Source: Pyxicephalus adspersus | Taxonomy: Eukaryota; Chordata; Amphibia; Anura; Pyxicephalidae | Assembly (NCBI RefSeq): GCF_032062135.1 | Contig: NC_092861.1 | Location: 144,176,566 to 144,240,565, forward strand | DNA length: 64,000 nucleotides | Direction: 5' to 3' | Shown here: one piece after another, positions 22,347-33,440 of the stretch | Layout of the letters: the number at the start of each line of letters is the position of its first letter | Position numbering within the stretch: position 1 is the first letter of the stretch | Notes under the pieces: generated by a model | Databases searched by the model: none | What the model saw: only the letters and a program-made list of their open reading frames with translations | Told to the model about the DNA's origin: nothing | Position numbers and translations under genes: made by a program

Positions 22347-23390
22347 GAAAAGTATTACTGAGATTTCCTGTTCCAGCAACAACCACTATTGTGGATTATC
22401 AGCCTCTAACTTTTACAAAAAATCTCTTAATTGCAACCCCAATTGTCCATTTGGTTACTGTCAAACCCAAAGTAAAACAAAATACATTCACAAAAAATAT
22501 ATTTAAAACTTGTGTGTGTTTTAGTTATGTAAAAAAACAGCAAAAGAGATCAAACATCAATTTTCTCTTAAATAGAAAAATAATACAAAAGGCAAAGGAA
22601 ATGAAAGCAGTAAAACATCCTAAGCTGTCCCTTTTTATCATTTTACCCCCCTTCCACCCCTACAGACAGAATCCCCAGGGAGCGGATAGTTACAGCTGTG
22701 ATCTAGGGCTGGTGTTGCCTCAATGAAATGTACTTACAGGTCTTTGGAATCTCCCAAGAGTTTGGTGCAGTTTCAAGGACAAAGTGTCTTAAAGGAAGTC
22801 TTGCTAGCATACGACAGCATTCTCATCTGATTACAGAGGCACCCTAGCAAATGTGCAGAGACAATGGAAACTTCCCTGATGAAGAGATGGTCTTGTGTGA
22901 AAATTTCAGGGTTAACGTCTTGCTTAGTGAACGCCGTGATATGCTGGCTGGTTTACACACATAAACATGCAGGCAGCTGATGCTGGTTTGCAGCCTTGCA
23001 GAAAGAAGACCTTACTGAAAAACCAATGGAATCACATTTCAGCTCTTAGTGCCAGGCATAGGAAGGCAAAACATGCTTCAGCAGCTTTTACACAATTGAC
23101 AATTAAAGCGTAAGTGTGACTGCACTTTGGAGTAGGTCCCCCGCTTGTCCCCTTCTCAAAATGATCATTTTCTATTAAGATTTTTTTTTTCTGTTTTTGG
23201 CATAATTAGCGTGTGATTTATCTCTGTGGCCTAGAACATGCTAAAATTAAAACCATGAAGCCCCATCCAGGGTTTTTTCTTAGTAGGGTTTACCAGGGTT
23301 TATCACTTTTATTCTGGTGTAACCATTTCCTTTTTCTCCAATGCAGACTGGTGGTGAGGCTCCCACTTCCATATACATCAATGATGTATT
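22347..23390. other. Unassigned segment
   Basis: Mixed AT-rich sequence. A CTGATGA...GAAA spacing at 22876-22902 resembles a hammerhead core, but stems I and III do not form convincingly. The 111-codon frame at 22391-22726 has no signature. Confidence 0.3.
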
Positions 23391-23614
23391 GGGCCTAATT
23401 ATTTAAGGCTCTCCAAGGCTAGAGAGGATACACTTTCATGAGTAAATCTGGGTGATCCAGCAAACCTAAAATGGATCTTGTCCAGGATTCAAAACGTTTG
23501 CTAGCAAATAGCAAATGACTTTAAAGAAATCCATTCCCGGTTTGCTGGATCACCCAACTTCACTGATGAAAGTGTATCCTCTCCTGCCTTGGAAAGCTTT
23601 AATAAATCAGGCCC
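23391..23614. mobile_element. Palindromic MITE, family A
   Basis: GGGCCTAATTATTTAAGGC at the left and TTTAATAAATCAGGCCC at the right. The arms pair over about 85 bp with few mismatches (CACTTTCATGAG / CTGATGAAAGTG, GGTGATCCAGCAAACC / GGTTTGCTGGATCACC). ATT lies next to both ends, possibly a short target duplication. Confidence 0.9.
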
Positions 23615-23871
23615 ATTGCCTCATTTGCGCCATCTTATAGAAAAAAAAATAGGGGCAGTTCAGTACCACCTGTCGCTCCTTATGTACCAGTGCCATGGTG
23701 TGTGTAGCCAAGGTGTGTGCTGGCATGGTGAAGTCACTGTGACCCACAAGGGTATTCTTTTTCTTATAGCAAGTCTTAGCTTAAATCTTTGAAACTCAAC
23801 AGAAGTTCTGAATCTTTTCTAAAGAGAGCTTTAACGGTCACTGCACATGTGGATGAAGTGATTCCTTGGTC

Positions 23872-24408
23872 TTAAAGCTGACCTAAACTCAAATTTTGAC
23901 ACAACTCCTTTATATAAAGTAAAAAACATTGTTCTCTTTTTTGAAGTGCAACACTTTTTTGAAGTGCAAAAAACAAAAAAAAAGGTGAAGCATCTCCCCT
24001 TTCTTTTTTGATTGCTGTGGCAAGAGCCTGCCGGGATATATGGCGTATGTATCCTGGGAGGCTCTTGGCTGCTCCTTCTGTGCATGAAGGGGCATTTGCC
24101 TTCACCAAGGGAAAAGTGATGCCGATCCAACTCCTGTGCAGTGAGAGTGGCACTCTTTTTTTCCCCTTTTACAGCAGGCTATGTCACCCAATCCCGTGTC
24201 TGCACAGTGTAAGATTGGGGGATGTACTCAGAAAAAGGAAGAAGAAGGCTTGAAGGTGGCAGGGCCAGGCAATTCCTCTGCCCTGGGACAAAGAAGAATT
24301 CTGTGCCGTCCTGGAATTCTTCTTCGTTCCAGCGAGGGACCCAATCGAGAAATCTGTGGGATTAAAGGTAAATGTGATTTTTTTATTTTTCACTTTAGTT
24401 CCACTTTC
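23872..24408 (+). mobile_element. TTAA-type non-autonomous element, family D1
   Basis: Starts TTAAAGCTGACCTAAACTC and ends TTTTCACTTTAGTTCCACTT, related inverted ends. The interior carries GAAGTGCAACAC-like words, GGCTGCTCCTTCTG, CAGGCTATGTCACCCAATCC and AAGGTAAATGTGATTTTTT, in the same order as 35781-36403 and inverted at 38870-39280. CpG-rich centre, no transposase. The apparent 60-120 codon frames inside are by-products. Confidence 0.75.
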
Positions 24409-25435
24409 ATGGACTTTAGGTGCAGGGTGGCCATGGCAGCATTATTGCAATATGCACAGCTTATGGCTATACTGCTTATCCGCAAAGGCATGAGCAACCT
24501 AATAGAGCACATGACAGGTTGGCAACACTGCTGCTAATTGCAAAGCTAATTTAAAACACTGAAGTGAATGCAACTTTAGGTTCATTAATACATAATTCAG
24601 TACCTAAATGCTACTTGGTATTAGTATCTTGCAATTCCCTAAACAGCACTCATTTAAACAATAAGATCCAGAGGTTGGAATGGAAGCCAAACAGATATGC
24701 TGCAAGCAAAAAACATGCTGATAGCAGGAGGGAGCAAAGAAACCACATTAATATTTCTCTGCTGTTCTTTAACTGTCCAATCAGCAGGCGGGGGGGGGGG
24801 GGGGGGTGGAGAGAGAACACACGCAATAGTTCTCAATAGTGATGTCATCCACCTGGCTGGGCTAAGGAGAATACAAATTCTTTGGCAGGTGCTCGAGGGC
24901 CCACCCATTTACAGGGGAGAACATGATACCATTTTTTACTTTTTTAGCAAGATAAACCCATGAAGATGGGCATTTACACCCTTCCCCAGCAATGGTGAGA
25001 ATGCATAAAAAGCAGAGCTGGGTGGAAGTCAAACTTTCAATGAAGGACAGAAACTTCAAAAGTGCATCTGGCCCTTCACCGCCTTGCAACTAATGGGAAC
25101 GTTCTAATTGAATACTTGTTGGAGAGAGACAGACTGGAAATTAATACCAAGGGGACACATCAAACATACCAACCAAAACAACCCATTGGGTTGGATTCTG
25201 GCCCATGGGCTGTTTGTTGGATATTTGTGAATAAAAGGTTACATCTTGTGGCCAGAAGGCCACATTATGAAGCTTTTCTGTTAAATATGGAAGGATTAGA
25301 AACCCTATCAGGATTTTATTGCTGTTCATGTCCCCACTGAAATCACTCACTCTTCTCATTTTAAAGATCAAGGTAAAGATCAAGAGTTGGACTGAAGTGA
25401 GTGAACATTTTTAGTTCTCATTAAAACAAGAACAT
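24409..25435. other. Unassigned segment with a 17-G run
   Basis: Contains an uninterrupted run of G at 24790-24806 just after CCAATCAGCAGG. Several 80-120 codon frames on both strands overlap it (for example 24564-24908), with G or P runs that come from this homopolymer. No recognisable gene. Confidence 0.35.
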
Positions 25436-25557
25436 AAGGTGAATCTGACATTCAATACCATTCTTTGGTGGTGAGCCATCCAGGTCCATGTGTTTTCAAT
25501 GGCAGTGATTAATTCTCCGCCTGACCCTAGCGAATGCTAGATTCACTGCTTTAAAAA
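25436..25557. mobile_element. Palindromic repeat, family G
   Basis: GGTGAATCTGACATTCAAT at the left and GAATGCTAGATTCACTGC at the right are imperfect inverted ends around TGTTTTCAATGGCAGTGATT. The same arrangement is at 59307-59425 and partly at 28321-28430. Confidence 0.5.
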
Positions 25558-27062
25558 AGATCCCATGGAGTAAATCCTCCAGTTTTGTCCCAATGACAGC
25601 TAAGGGTGAAATTATCTTGTTTCATCTACAGAACAGTAATAGGAATTCATTCCAATTGGACAGAGATACCAAAACAAACCGCCATGTACCATGTCCCTAC
25701 CATATCCAAAATGAAAAATATGGCATAAAGTATCTTTTAAAGCACAAAAATATAATAAAAATATCATTATTTGTTGAAAAATAAAACAATACATGAATAC
25801 AGAGAATCATCTCGCTAAGTTCCAATCCAATATACCAGCCATTAATAAGGTTTAAGTCACCGGAATTGTTTTATACTCTTTAGGAAGAGCTCAATCAGTT
25901 AATAAAAATGGGACACATTGATAGCAAGTAAAAAAAAAAAACTAATTATACAATTAAATTAACAAAAGGCGGAATGTATTCTGCGCGGAGTAATTTCTGA
26001 CCAGCAACACCCTGCAAAAAAACCCCTTGAGGCTGATGCTATTCCAGCGGCATGTGTGCGCGGTTCAGACTTATTTATCCAATGAGGCATACACAGCCGA
26101 GATACATTCCACCGAAACACAAGACGTGATCTAGTTTACAAAATCCCAAAGAATAAACACCGAAGGAAATTAGCTGGAGGAGGAGGAGATCCACAAACAT
26201 GGGCAACACATCTAAGAAGAAATTATACAAATACATAGAATAATTCTCCATGTTCCTATGCTGTGTATTGTACACTTTGAATGAATGGAACCAAGTGGCA
26301 TAATATACAGAAAAGAACCTATAGAGGGGTATAATTGTGAATTGCCTATTCCTGTGCCGTAAGAAAGGCCATATTTAAAGTTAGGACTGCCTAATTGAAT
26401 GTTTACAATATTTCATATCCACCTTCTCTCTTTGAAGATACAGGCATACAGGTATAACCAGGTACTCTCCAGATCGGGTTTGGGGACTCCAGATTACCTA
26501 ATTGGCTTGACTGCTGGGCAATTCCCTTCAGCTCTGAGTGGTGAACAAACACTGGCGAACCAGATTTCCAAATAATAAGCAAACCTTTCCAGCTAGCAAG
26601 ACCAGCACCATAGGTGTCCAATGCTAGGTTTCACATTATCATCAAAATCGAACTGTAGGTTTTGGTGCAGATATCAGATATCAACAGCTTGTACCCACCC
26701 TTGAAGTCACTAGCTAAGGATATCTCTGCCTACCATGTAACAATTAACAGGCTGGTAGCCAGGCTTCTAATGTAATACTCGGCAGTGTTTCCATTTGCTG
26801 GTAGTTGTAGGTATCAGTACCAGCAAGCAAAAAGAAGATATGGCAGTGAACTATTGCTGGCTATATACATGCTGGGTTGGGTTTGCAACTGTTAGGGAAA
26901 TATATGATTCATTTCTAGTTTTGGCCGGGGGTACAATTCATTTGCATATTACACTAATGATGCAGGGGCGTTTTTACTGGACCAACAATACCAACACAAG
27001 GCCTTATGGAAAGGTATGTTTTCTTTTGCAACGTTAAACCTTAGATTTTATAAGGAGACAAT
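25558..27062. other. Unassigned segment; weak conserved non-coding candidate at 25960-26200
   Basis: 25960-26200 keeps CpGs (GGCGGAATG, CTGCGCGGAG, GTGTGCGCGG) and shows no repeat family. The rest is AT-rich. Frames are under 85 codons and unrecognised. Confidence 0.25.
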
Positions 27063-27276
27063 GGGCCTGATTTAATAAATCTTTCCGAGACTTGAGAACA
27101 TAAACTATCATGGGAGAACCTTGGTGTTCCTGCAACCCTAGAATGAATTTCTTTTTGCTATTAGTTGACAGATTTTAAATCCTGAACCGGATCAATTCCA
27201 GGTTTGCTGACTCATCCAGGTTTTCCCATGATAGTCTATCTACTCCAGGCTTGGTGAACTTTAATATATCAGACTC
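27063..27276. mobile_element. Palindromic MITE, family A, subfamily A2
   Basis: GGGCCTGATTTAATAAATC at the left and TTTAATATATCAGACTC at the right. Arms use the A2 wording AACTATCATGGGAGAACC mirrored by GGTTTTCCCATGATAGTC. The inner CCAGGTTTGCTGA word is shared with subfamily A1. Confidence 0.85.
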
Positions 27277-28320
27277 AAGATGTGACCGTTCTTTAACTCC
27301 CCGATTCACTGTGGTGCTTTAAGGATGCCACAATCATTGCCAACATACCAGCACCATGCATACCATAACTATTGTTTCCTGTTTAGGTCAGCAGGCTTCG
27401 CATACCACTATAAGCCCTGACCCTAGCTCCAGTCCTTGTCACAGGCCCATTGACTTCCAGAAGTCCAGAAGAATTTATGTGCCATGGTTTGCCGATCAGT
27501 CTGAATTGCAAATATTTTGCTAAAAAATATTCTATTTCATGTTAAATGTGTTGTACCTCTTTATACCTATTGTGTATGCCAATTTTGCAATGATTTTATA
27601 AGGGGCAGCAGAAAAGATTTAGGGTCTCAATTTCAGATACTTCCACCTGTTTAAAAAGCGGTCCACATCGCTTCTCCATTATGGAACAGATCGGTGTGTT
27701 GATTGCAATCTGTTGCAATTTAGTTTATAACACTTGCGATAAAGTGTGCTCTGCTATTGAATGTACTTACCTTTGTATGAATGGATGACAGCTAAGTAGT
27801 AGCATGCGGTAAAAAATAAAGATTTTTCCTAAAAACTAATTTGTTTTGGTTCTACCTGACCACTGTTTGGGTCCATTCACATGACTGTATTTTAGAAGGT
27901 AATGTATGTTATTAAAATAAACATTGCCATTAATTTTAAAAGGAACAAAAAGCAATGCACATTCATTTTTGCACAACACACACTGATGAAGCTGCCTATG
28001 CCTTGTGGTGCACTGCAGGTCTATTCTGGGGAGCTAGAGACCCATTCAAAGTGAATGACCTCCCTTAAAGTATTGCATGTTAATATGCATGATGTAACAG
28101 TTTAAATGCATGCTTAGGGGGGGTTTCCTATGCAAATCCCATGGAACCAATATCATTAATGGCAAATGTAAAAAAAATAAAAAGAAAAAAAAAGAAAAAA
28201 TGCCAAAGTTTAGTTTGACCTTTCCAATGAACAAAATACATCATAACCCTTTTGGAAGGAATTATCTGTGCTTGGTATGTTTATATTGTGCGATGTTACA
28301 TTACAATTTAATCCAAAGAT
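27277..28320. other. Unassigned segment
   Basis: AT-rich. A patch at 27940-28015 (AAGCAATGCACATTC, CTTGTGGTGCACTGCAGG) resembles the TGCA/GGTGCA-rich family H seen near 47400 and 61700. Poly-A-rich run at 28168-28200. No gene recognised. Confidence 0.3.
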
Positions 28321-28430
28321 TTTTAAAGCAGTGAATCTGACAGTCACCACACATTCACTGCAAGTGAATCAGATGCATGTGCTTTAAATGACACTTATAG
28401 ATTCACCACTAGTAAATGGTTGTTAAAGGT
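28321..28430. mobile_element. Palindromic repeat, family G (degenerate)
   Basis: TTTTAAAGCAGTGAATCTGA followed by CAGTCACCACACATTCACTG, with internal inverted words (TTCACTGCAAGTGAA). It matches the start of 59307-59425. Confidence 0.45.
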
Positions 28431-31340
28431 CACATTTGCTGCTCTAAACATCCCCCCACTCCCAATACCACTTCTGCTGCCTGTACCACAGATCTCGCCT
28501 TAATTCTTCTAACCAGTGCCTAATGATTGTGTATCTCTGGGACAGGAAGTGAAGCGGTATCTCTTTCTGCCAATTACCTTTACATACATTTTATTTTGTA
28601 TTGTTGTGTAGCCTTAATTATGGAAGATCTTCTATAAAAACTTATGGGATACTTGCTTGCTTATCTTTGCTTGTATTTGACTCTTCTGTTGGTAAAAAAA
28701 CATCTTACATTAAGTAAGTTAATGACAACAACAACCATATGATAAAATAACAAATATTAAATCCATACTAAAACTCTCTTTCCTTTCCATTTTAGAGAAC
28801 TATAGCAGCACACCTAATTATAACAAAACGAGAACAGGAGGAAAAAAAATTTACAAGGTTCTGTGGGCCAGGACTCTATACAGTACTATCTAATAATTAG
28901 GGCGCCATGTAAGCACCTAAAATTTAAATAAAAAGAATAATAACACAAAAATCATACATTTAAATGGACTGAATCTGACCATTAAGTCCACCTTTTATAG
29001 GACTTCCTAATGCGTGCTCTTTTCTTCTAAGTGGATTTATAGAACGGTAGTTAAAGATTAACAATCTGATTGTTTCTATTTAAGTAGAATCACTTTCCTT
29101 GCATAAAATCACAATATGCTCTGAACCTAATAAAATGTGTGGGACTCTCTGTTCTTAACATTGTAACCCAGGCAGCTTTGAATGCACCACTTCTTTAAAA
29201 CCAGAACTGTCCCTTTTGATTCCTCAGGGGATGTCCTAGGTCTTCTGGGCTGAACACATATTGTGAGTGTAGGGAAGTATGGCTCTGCCTCCAAGGGGAT
29301 GTTTTCATGTTGTTCTCAGTTGCAGTTTAAAGGTTGGCCCAGAACAAAATAAGGAAGCAGGATAGGTGAAGGGACTATATGACTGGGTACCAGGGGGAAA
29401 CATTTGATTAGGGGTTAAAGTATAGGGGAAGGGGAGGAGGATAATGGTGGAGTGATAGCGGTGGTCTAAAGTGCTGAACAGGAAGTTGCGGGCATCAAAA
29501 GTTGGGTAGTAGTGTAGTGAGTTTCCCATCCACCTACCCTTGTTTATGATGGGGTATAGCTTGGAGGTATTGTGAGGTGATGGCAGTTGGCAGTTGGGGT
29601 CCTGGGAAAGCAGACGTCTTGTGGATGCTGGAATGTGGTAAAGGACTCATGTATTTATTTTGTTGATAAAGGTAAATTTATATAATTTGTTAATACTGTC
29701 TCAGTCAGTTTTGTTGTTTGTCCTTGAGGGTTTATGTATGAGGTTGGCTGGGGCAACATTTGAGGATGAGGACATCAGAGCTACCCAAGTAATGGTGCCG
29801 AGAGTGGCATTGAAATCATTGGTGAGGGATAGGAAGAGGACCCTGTGGCATTACATAACTGGCCTGGAGACTTCAGAAAAGATACAAACATCAAAAAAGA
29901 AAATACACCCAATGGAGGCTAAAATGGTCGGGCCGGGGATGGCCGGGGAGACGATTTGCCTGAAAAGTACAGAGCCCAAAGTCAGGCTTTTAGCTGATAA
30001 AGTACATTAAAAACATGATAGTTCCAATGAAGTACAATAGCTGCCAGGCTCTTGTTTTTTTCAGAACAGATAATGACATCCAATATAACTTTTATTGTTA
30101 TTAAACCTTCTATTTCCTGGTACAAGACCGGCATTTTGTTTATCTGACCATTCATATTTATGCCAGGGACGCCCCCACATCTATTTTTCTAACTGGTGAA
30201 AAACAGCCTGGTAATATATAGACTTGCCTGTGTTTATTATAAACCATCTCAAAGGATATCTCCAACTCTCCTACAATTTCTTTGATTTATGTTCAAAAAC
30301 ACACAGGGCATGAAATGATTTCAGCAACCTTACATTTCCCTCAAGAGCGCGGCGGCCAGCCGATATATTCCGAAACATCATGTCGGATCCCTCGTTATGT
30401 CTCCTTCTTAAATAAATTTATGATAATCAATTATATCTGCTTCAAAGGAACTGCCACTGGATTCCCCATCACAAAATCGGTTTGAAAAAAAGTGAAATAC
30501 TGCTTCCCCTATATTTAAGTTACCACGGGGGGAATTGTGCCCATGCTGACATCCAAATTGAAAGAAAATGTGCCAAACTCAGCAAAGAACAGCATCTATC
30601 AAAAGCCAGTAATGTCAAAGGTGCTGGAAGAATCAGTAACCTTCCTTCTCATCATATGCAGAAGATTCATGGCCAGTGAGATAATGCGCTCATGGCGTTT
30701 CAAAAAGAATCGGGTAACTAGCAGCTGTCTGCCCATTTCGCAGGCCTCCCCTCAAACATTCAGCGCTCTATGCATATTGATCAGGTTATCACTGTACAAT
30801 TTGCTCCAGCTGGTAGAAAATGCAAAAACACTCACACGACACAGCCACAAATGACCCTGTACAAGTATCTTGTAGGTGTCATGCATATGTGGCCAAGCTG
30901 GTATTGAAAGTAACCCCTACTTTCCTAAAAAAATTAAATAAAATTGAAACAACATTTTGATAAACAAAAATGAACTTCCACAAAAGGCTTTCCCTGCAAA
31001 AAAAACCCATGATATGGGTGGAAGTCGCCACCCAAAGTTGGAACCCACAGTGCAGGATTCCACACTTCAGGGAGTGTTAAACTCCCCTGTCCCTTGCAGA
31101 GCATCTTGGTTCTTCCAAACAACTTCCAAGTCATTACTGTACCCCATATAAACATTGGGTGCATTTGGAGGAACCACGGAGCTCAGTTGGGGGACACTGG
31201 AACAACACACCAGGGAGTTTTGGTTAAACGGGCAGGGAGTTATCATCAGTAATGACTGGCAGTAAGAACAGCTTGGGAAGTAGGTATTTATTTTTTTACA
31301 ACCTTTTGAAAAATGTTATGTTTGTGGTCATGGTTTAAAC
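28431..31340. other. Unassigned segment
   Basis: Nearly 3 kb without a recognised element. Frames at 29660-30010 (116 codons) and 30537-30854 (105 codons) have no domain signature. 30500-30860 is of balanced composition and could be conserved non-coding DNA, but I cannot test this. Confidence 0.3.
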
Positions 31341-31689
31341 CAAGGGTCAGCAAACTTTTTTGGCTACTAGGCCATTTTGGAAGATCAAGAAGGCACACTA
31401 GGCCAGTCTCTCTCTTAAATCCCACGCTGATGGCTTCGCCCCCAACCTTGAACACCTCTGAGGGGAAATCCCTTTCCTCAGCAATGCATATGGAGGAGAG
31501 GAAATGTCCCCTCACCCCGGCGACGGAAGTATTAACGCCAGCCCCAGTAATTAGGGAAGGGAGGCATAAAAAGGAGGCTCAAGAGCCGCTGGTTGCCAAC
31601 CTCTGCCAGCCAGGACTAGGTCCATCGACCTGTTTCGTCCGAAACTGACTACTGGCTAGGCCCTATCCTGGCCATAGATAAGTTGTGAT
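31341..31689 (+). mobile_element. hAT-like non-autonomous element, family hAT-2, 3' end eroded
   Basis: Starts CAAGGGTCAGCAAACTTTTT after GTTTAAAC. It follows the copy at 60375-60719 word for word: TTGGCTACTAGGCCATTTT, AAGAAGGCACACTAGGC, GATGGCT.CGCCCCC, GGAAATCCCT, GGGAAGGGAGGCATAA and AGGAGGCTCA.GAGCCG. The terminal CCTACCCCTG is not recognisable; the element runs directly into a LINE tail. Confidence 0.75.
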
Positions 31690-31819
31690 GGCTACTAGAT
31701 TGTAAGCTCTTCAGGGCAGGGTCCTCTCCTCCTGTATCACTGTCTGTTTTAGTCTGACATTTGCAACCCCTATTTAATGTACAGCGCTGCGTAATATGTT
31801 GGCACTATATACATCCTGT

Positions 31820-31857
<38 letters not shown>
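31690..31857 (+). mobile_element. LINE/SINE 3' tail with (TAA)n
   Basis: GATTGTAAGCTCTTCAGGGC, then AGGGTCCTCTCCTCCTG, TTAATGTACAGCGCTGCGTA, ATATGTTGGCACTATATA and a (TAA)n tail from 31821 to 31857. The same tail ends the full-length SINE (57707-58080) and the LINE fragment (38785-39535). The 5'-truncated copy and A/T-rich microsatellite tail are typical of CR1/L2-type retroposition. Confidence 0.8.
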
Positions 31858-31858
<1 letters not shown>

Positions 31859-32340
31859 GCAGTATGGGCTAGGTAATAAAGGGTCACTGTCAAGGAATCA
31901 TTGGATAGAAGATTTGCCATTACAAATGTTTACATGCCAATTGGTCATATTAAAAATACTGCCTACAATACTGAGACATGAAGTTCCAGGTGAAGAGGTG
32001 ATGGGAAATTCCAATGTTGTGAGAAGATGAATGTGACTCCTTCCAACAAATATTTGGAAGTTATCAGTTGCCAAATGTGCTGTGTAACCTCTGGAAATCC
32101 TTTGATGGTAGTGATTGATCAATAAATGTTGTGGCTTGTTATGTTCATATTTGATGCCTATACTTTCTAATACATACAAACCAACTTTATAAATGCCTGC
32201 TAATGTGGTATCTCCACACCAAATGAGATATTTAGATTCACGTGGGATAGCTTTTTTTTTTTCAGAAAGAACCCAATTCAGAGAGGATAGGGCACCATAA
32301 AAAAGCCTCCCTACACCCCATCTACTTGCAACTACAACCC
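31858..32340. other. Unassigned segment
   Basis: Holds a 148-codon minus frame (31898-32344) with no recognisable domain. Its length is within what chance allows over 64 kb. No repeat family recognised. Confidence 0.35.
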
Positions 32341-33440
32341 TCACATTATTCTTCCTTGTAACCTTGAACCCTTCCTATACTCTGATAGTAAATCTCACAC
32401 CTATAACCCTGTATCCCTAATACTAACCCTTTCTGTAACCTTAACTATCCATGTCACCCTAAACTTTATCCTCCCACTATTACTAAGCTTAACCTTCAAC
32501 ATAACCATAATTCTAATTCTCCCTCTAATACACTCACCCTTACCATCCTTATAACCTTAACATCAACTTTAACTTTTATACTGAGTCTCTCAATAATCTT
32601 TCTTGTAACAGTAACCCTATTACCAAGCCTCCTAAACCTTTCTCTGTGACCCCAACCATGACCCTAACCCTCAGGATAACCTTTCCTATAAGCCTAGCAC
32701 CAACCCTGCCTCTGACCACACACTAAACTTGACATTAGGCTACCCTCTAACCCTATTACTAAACAATTCTGTATATTCACCTTCCTCGTAACCTTGATTC
32801 CTTTTTTTCCTCTAATAGTAAACCTAACACCTACTAACCCTGTATCCCTAATTCTAGCCCTCCATGTAACCTAAAACTTTATCCTCCCATTAATACTAAG
32901 CCTTACCTTTATCTTCAACGTAACTATAACTTTTATACTAAGACTCACACTAACCTTTGTTGTAACACTAACCCTATACCTAAACCTAAGCATTCTAAAG
33001 CCTTTCCTGTGACCCCAACCATGACACTAATCCTTAGAACAAGGGTGCTCACACTTTTTTGGCTTGCGAGCTACTTTTAAAATGAACAAGTCAAAATGAT
33101 GTACCAACAATAAAAACTTGAACTTAAAAAATCCTGTGCGCGGTAGAATTTATTTTGAACGGTAGGGCTCCGTAATCTACTCTCGTTGCCTTTGAGATTT
33201 ACTGGTAGATCACAATCCACCAATTGGACACCCCTGCCTTAGAATAACTTTTCATGTAAGCCGAATACGAACCCTGCCTCTAACTCAAACAATAAACCTT
33301 ACATTAGGCTACCCTGTATCCCTATTACTAAGCCCTCCTGTAACCCTTATATATACCTACCTGCAACCCTAACACTAACTAACCCTTAAACTTCAGCTCT
33401 GACACCTGTAACCCTTGCACTAACCTGTGGGCTACTGGGT
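32341..33440 (+). repeat. Degenerate telomere-like (CCCTAA)-rich region, internally duplicated
   Basis: Dense CCCTAA/AACCCT words with drift (CTGTATCCCTAATACTAACC, GACCCTAACCCTCAGG) and a strong C-versus-G strand bias. A ~0.36-0.43 kb unit is present twice in tandem: GTATCCCTAA at 32411 and 32842, GACCCCAACCATGAC at 32648 and 33011, AACCCTGCCTCT at 32702 and 33270. After removing the inserted hAT element plus its duplication, the last two offsets are both 363. This looks like an old interstitial telomeric block. Confidence 0.75.
33040..33236 (+). mobile_element. hAT-like MITE with perfect 8-bp target duplication
   Basis: CAAGGGTGCTCACACTTTTT at the left and TTGGACACCCCTG at the right. The 197-bp element is flanked by CCTTAGAA at 33032-33039 and 33237-33244. 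The interior GCGAGCTACTTTTAAAATGA has no coding capacity. It interrupts the second unit of the telomere-like duplication. Confidence 0.88.

Noticed and set aside
22872..22912. CTGATGA...GAAA spacing resembling a hammerhead
   Set aside because: Stem II is not convincing, stem I pairs only two or three bases and there is no ACGCGT-type stem III.
24654..24963. Overlapping frames with poly-Pro or poly-Gly
   Set aside because: Created by the 17-G homopolymer at 24790-24806.
31898..32344. 148-codon minus-strand frame
   Set aside because: No recognisable motif or flanking gene signals; a few frames of this length are expected by chance in 64 kb of this composition.
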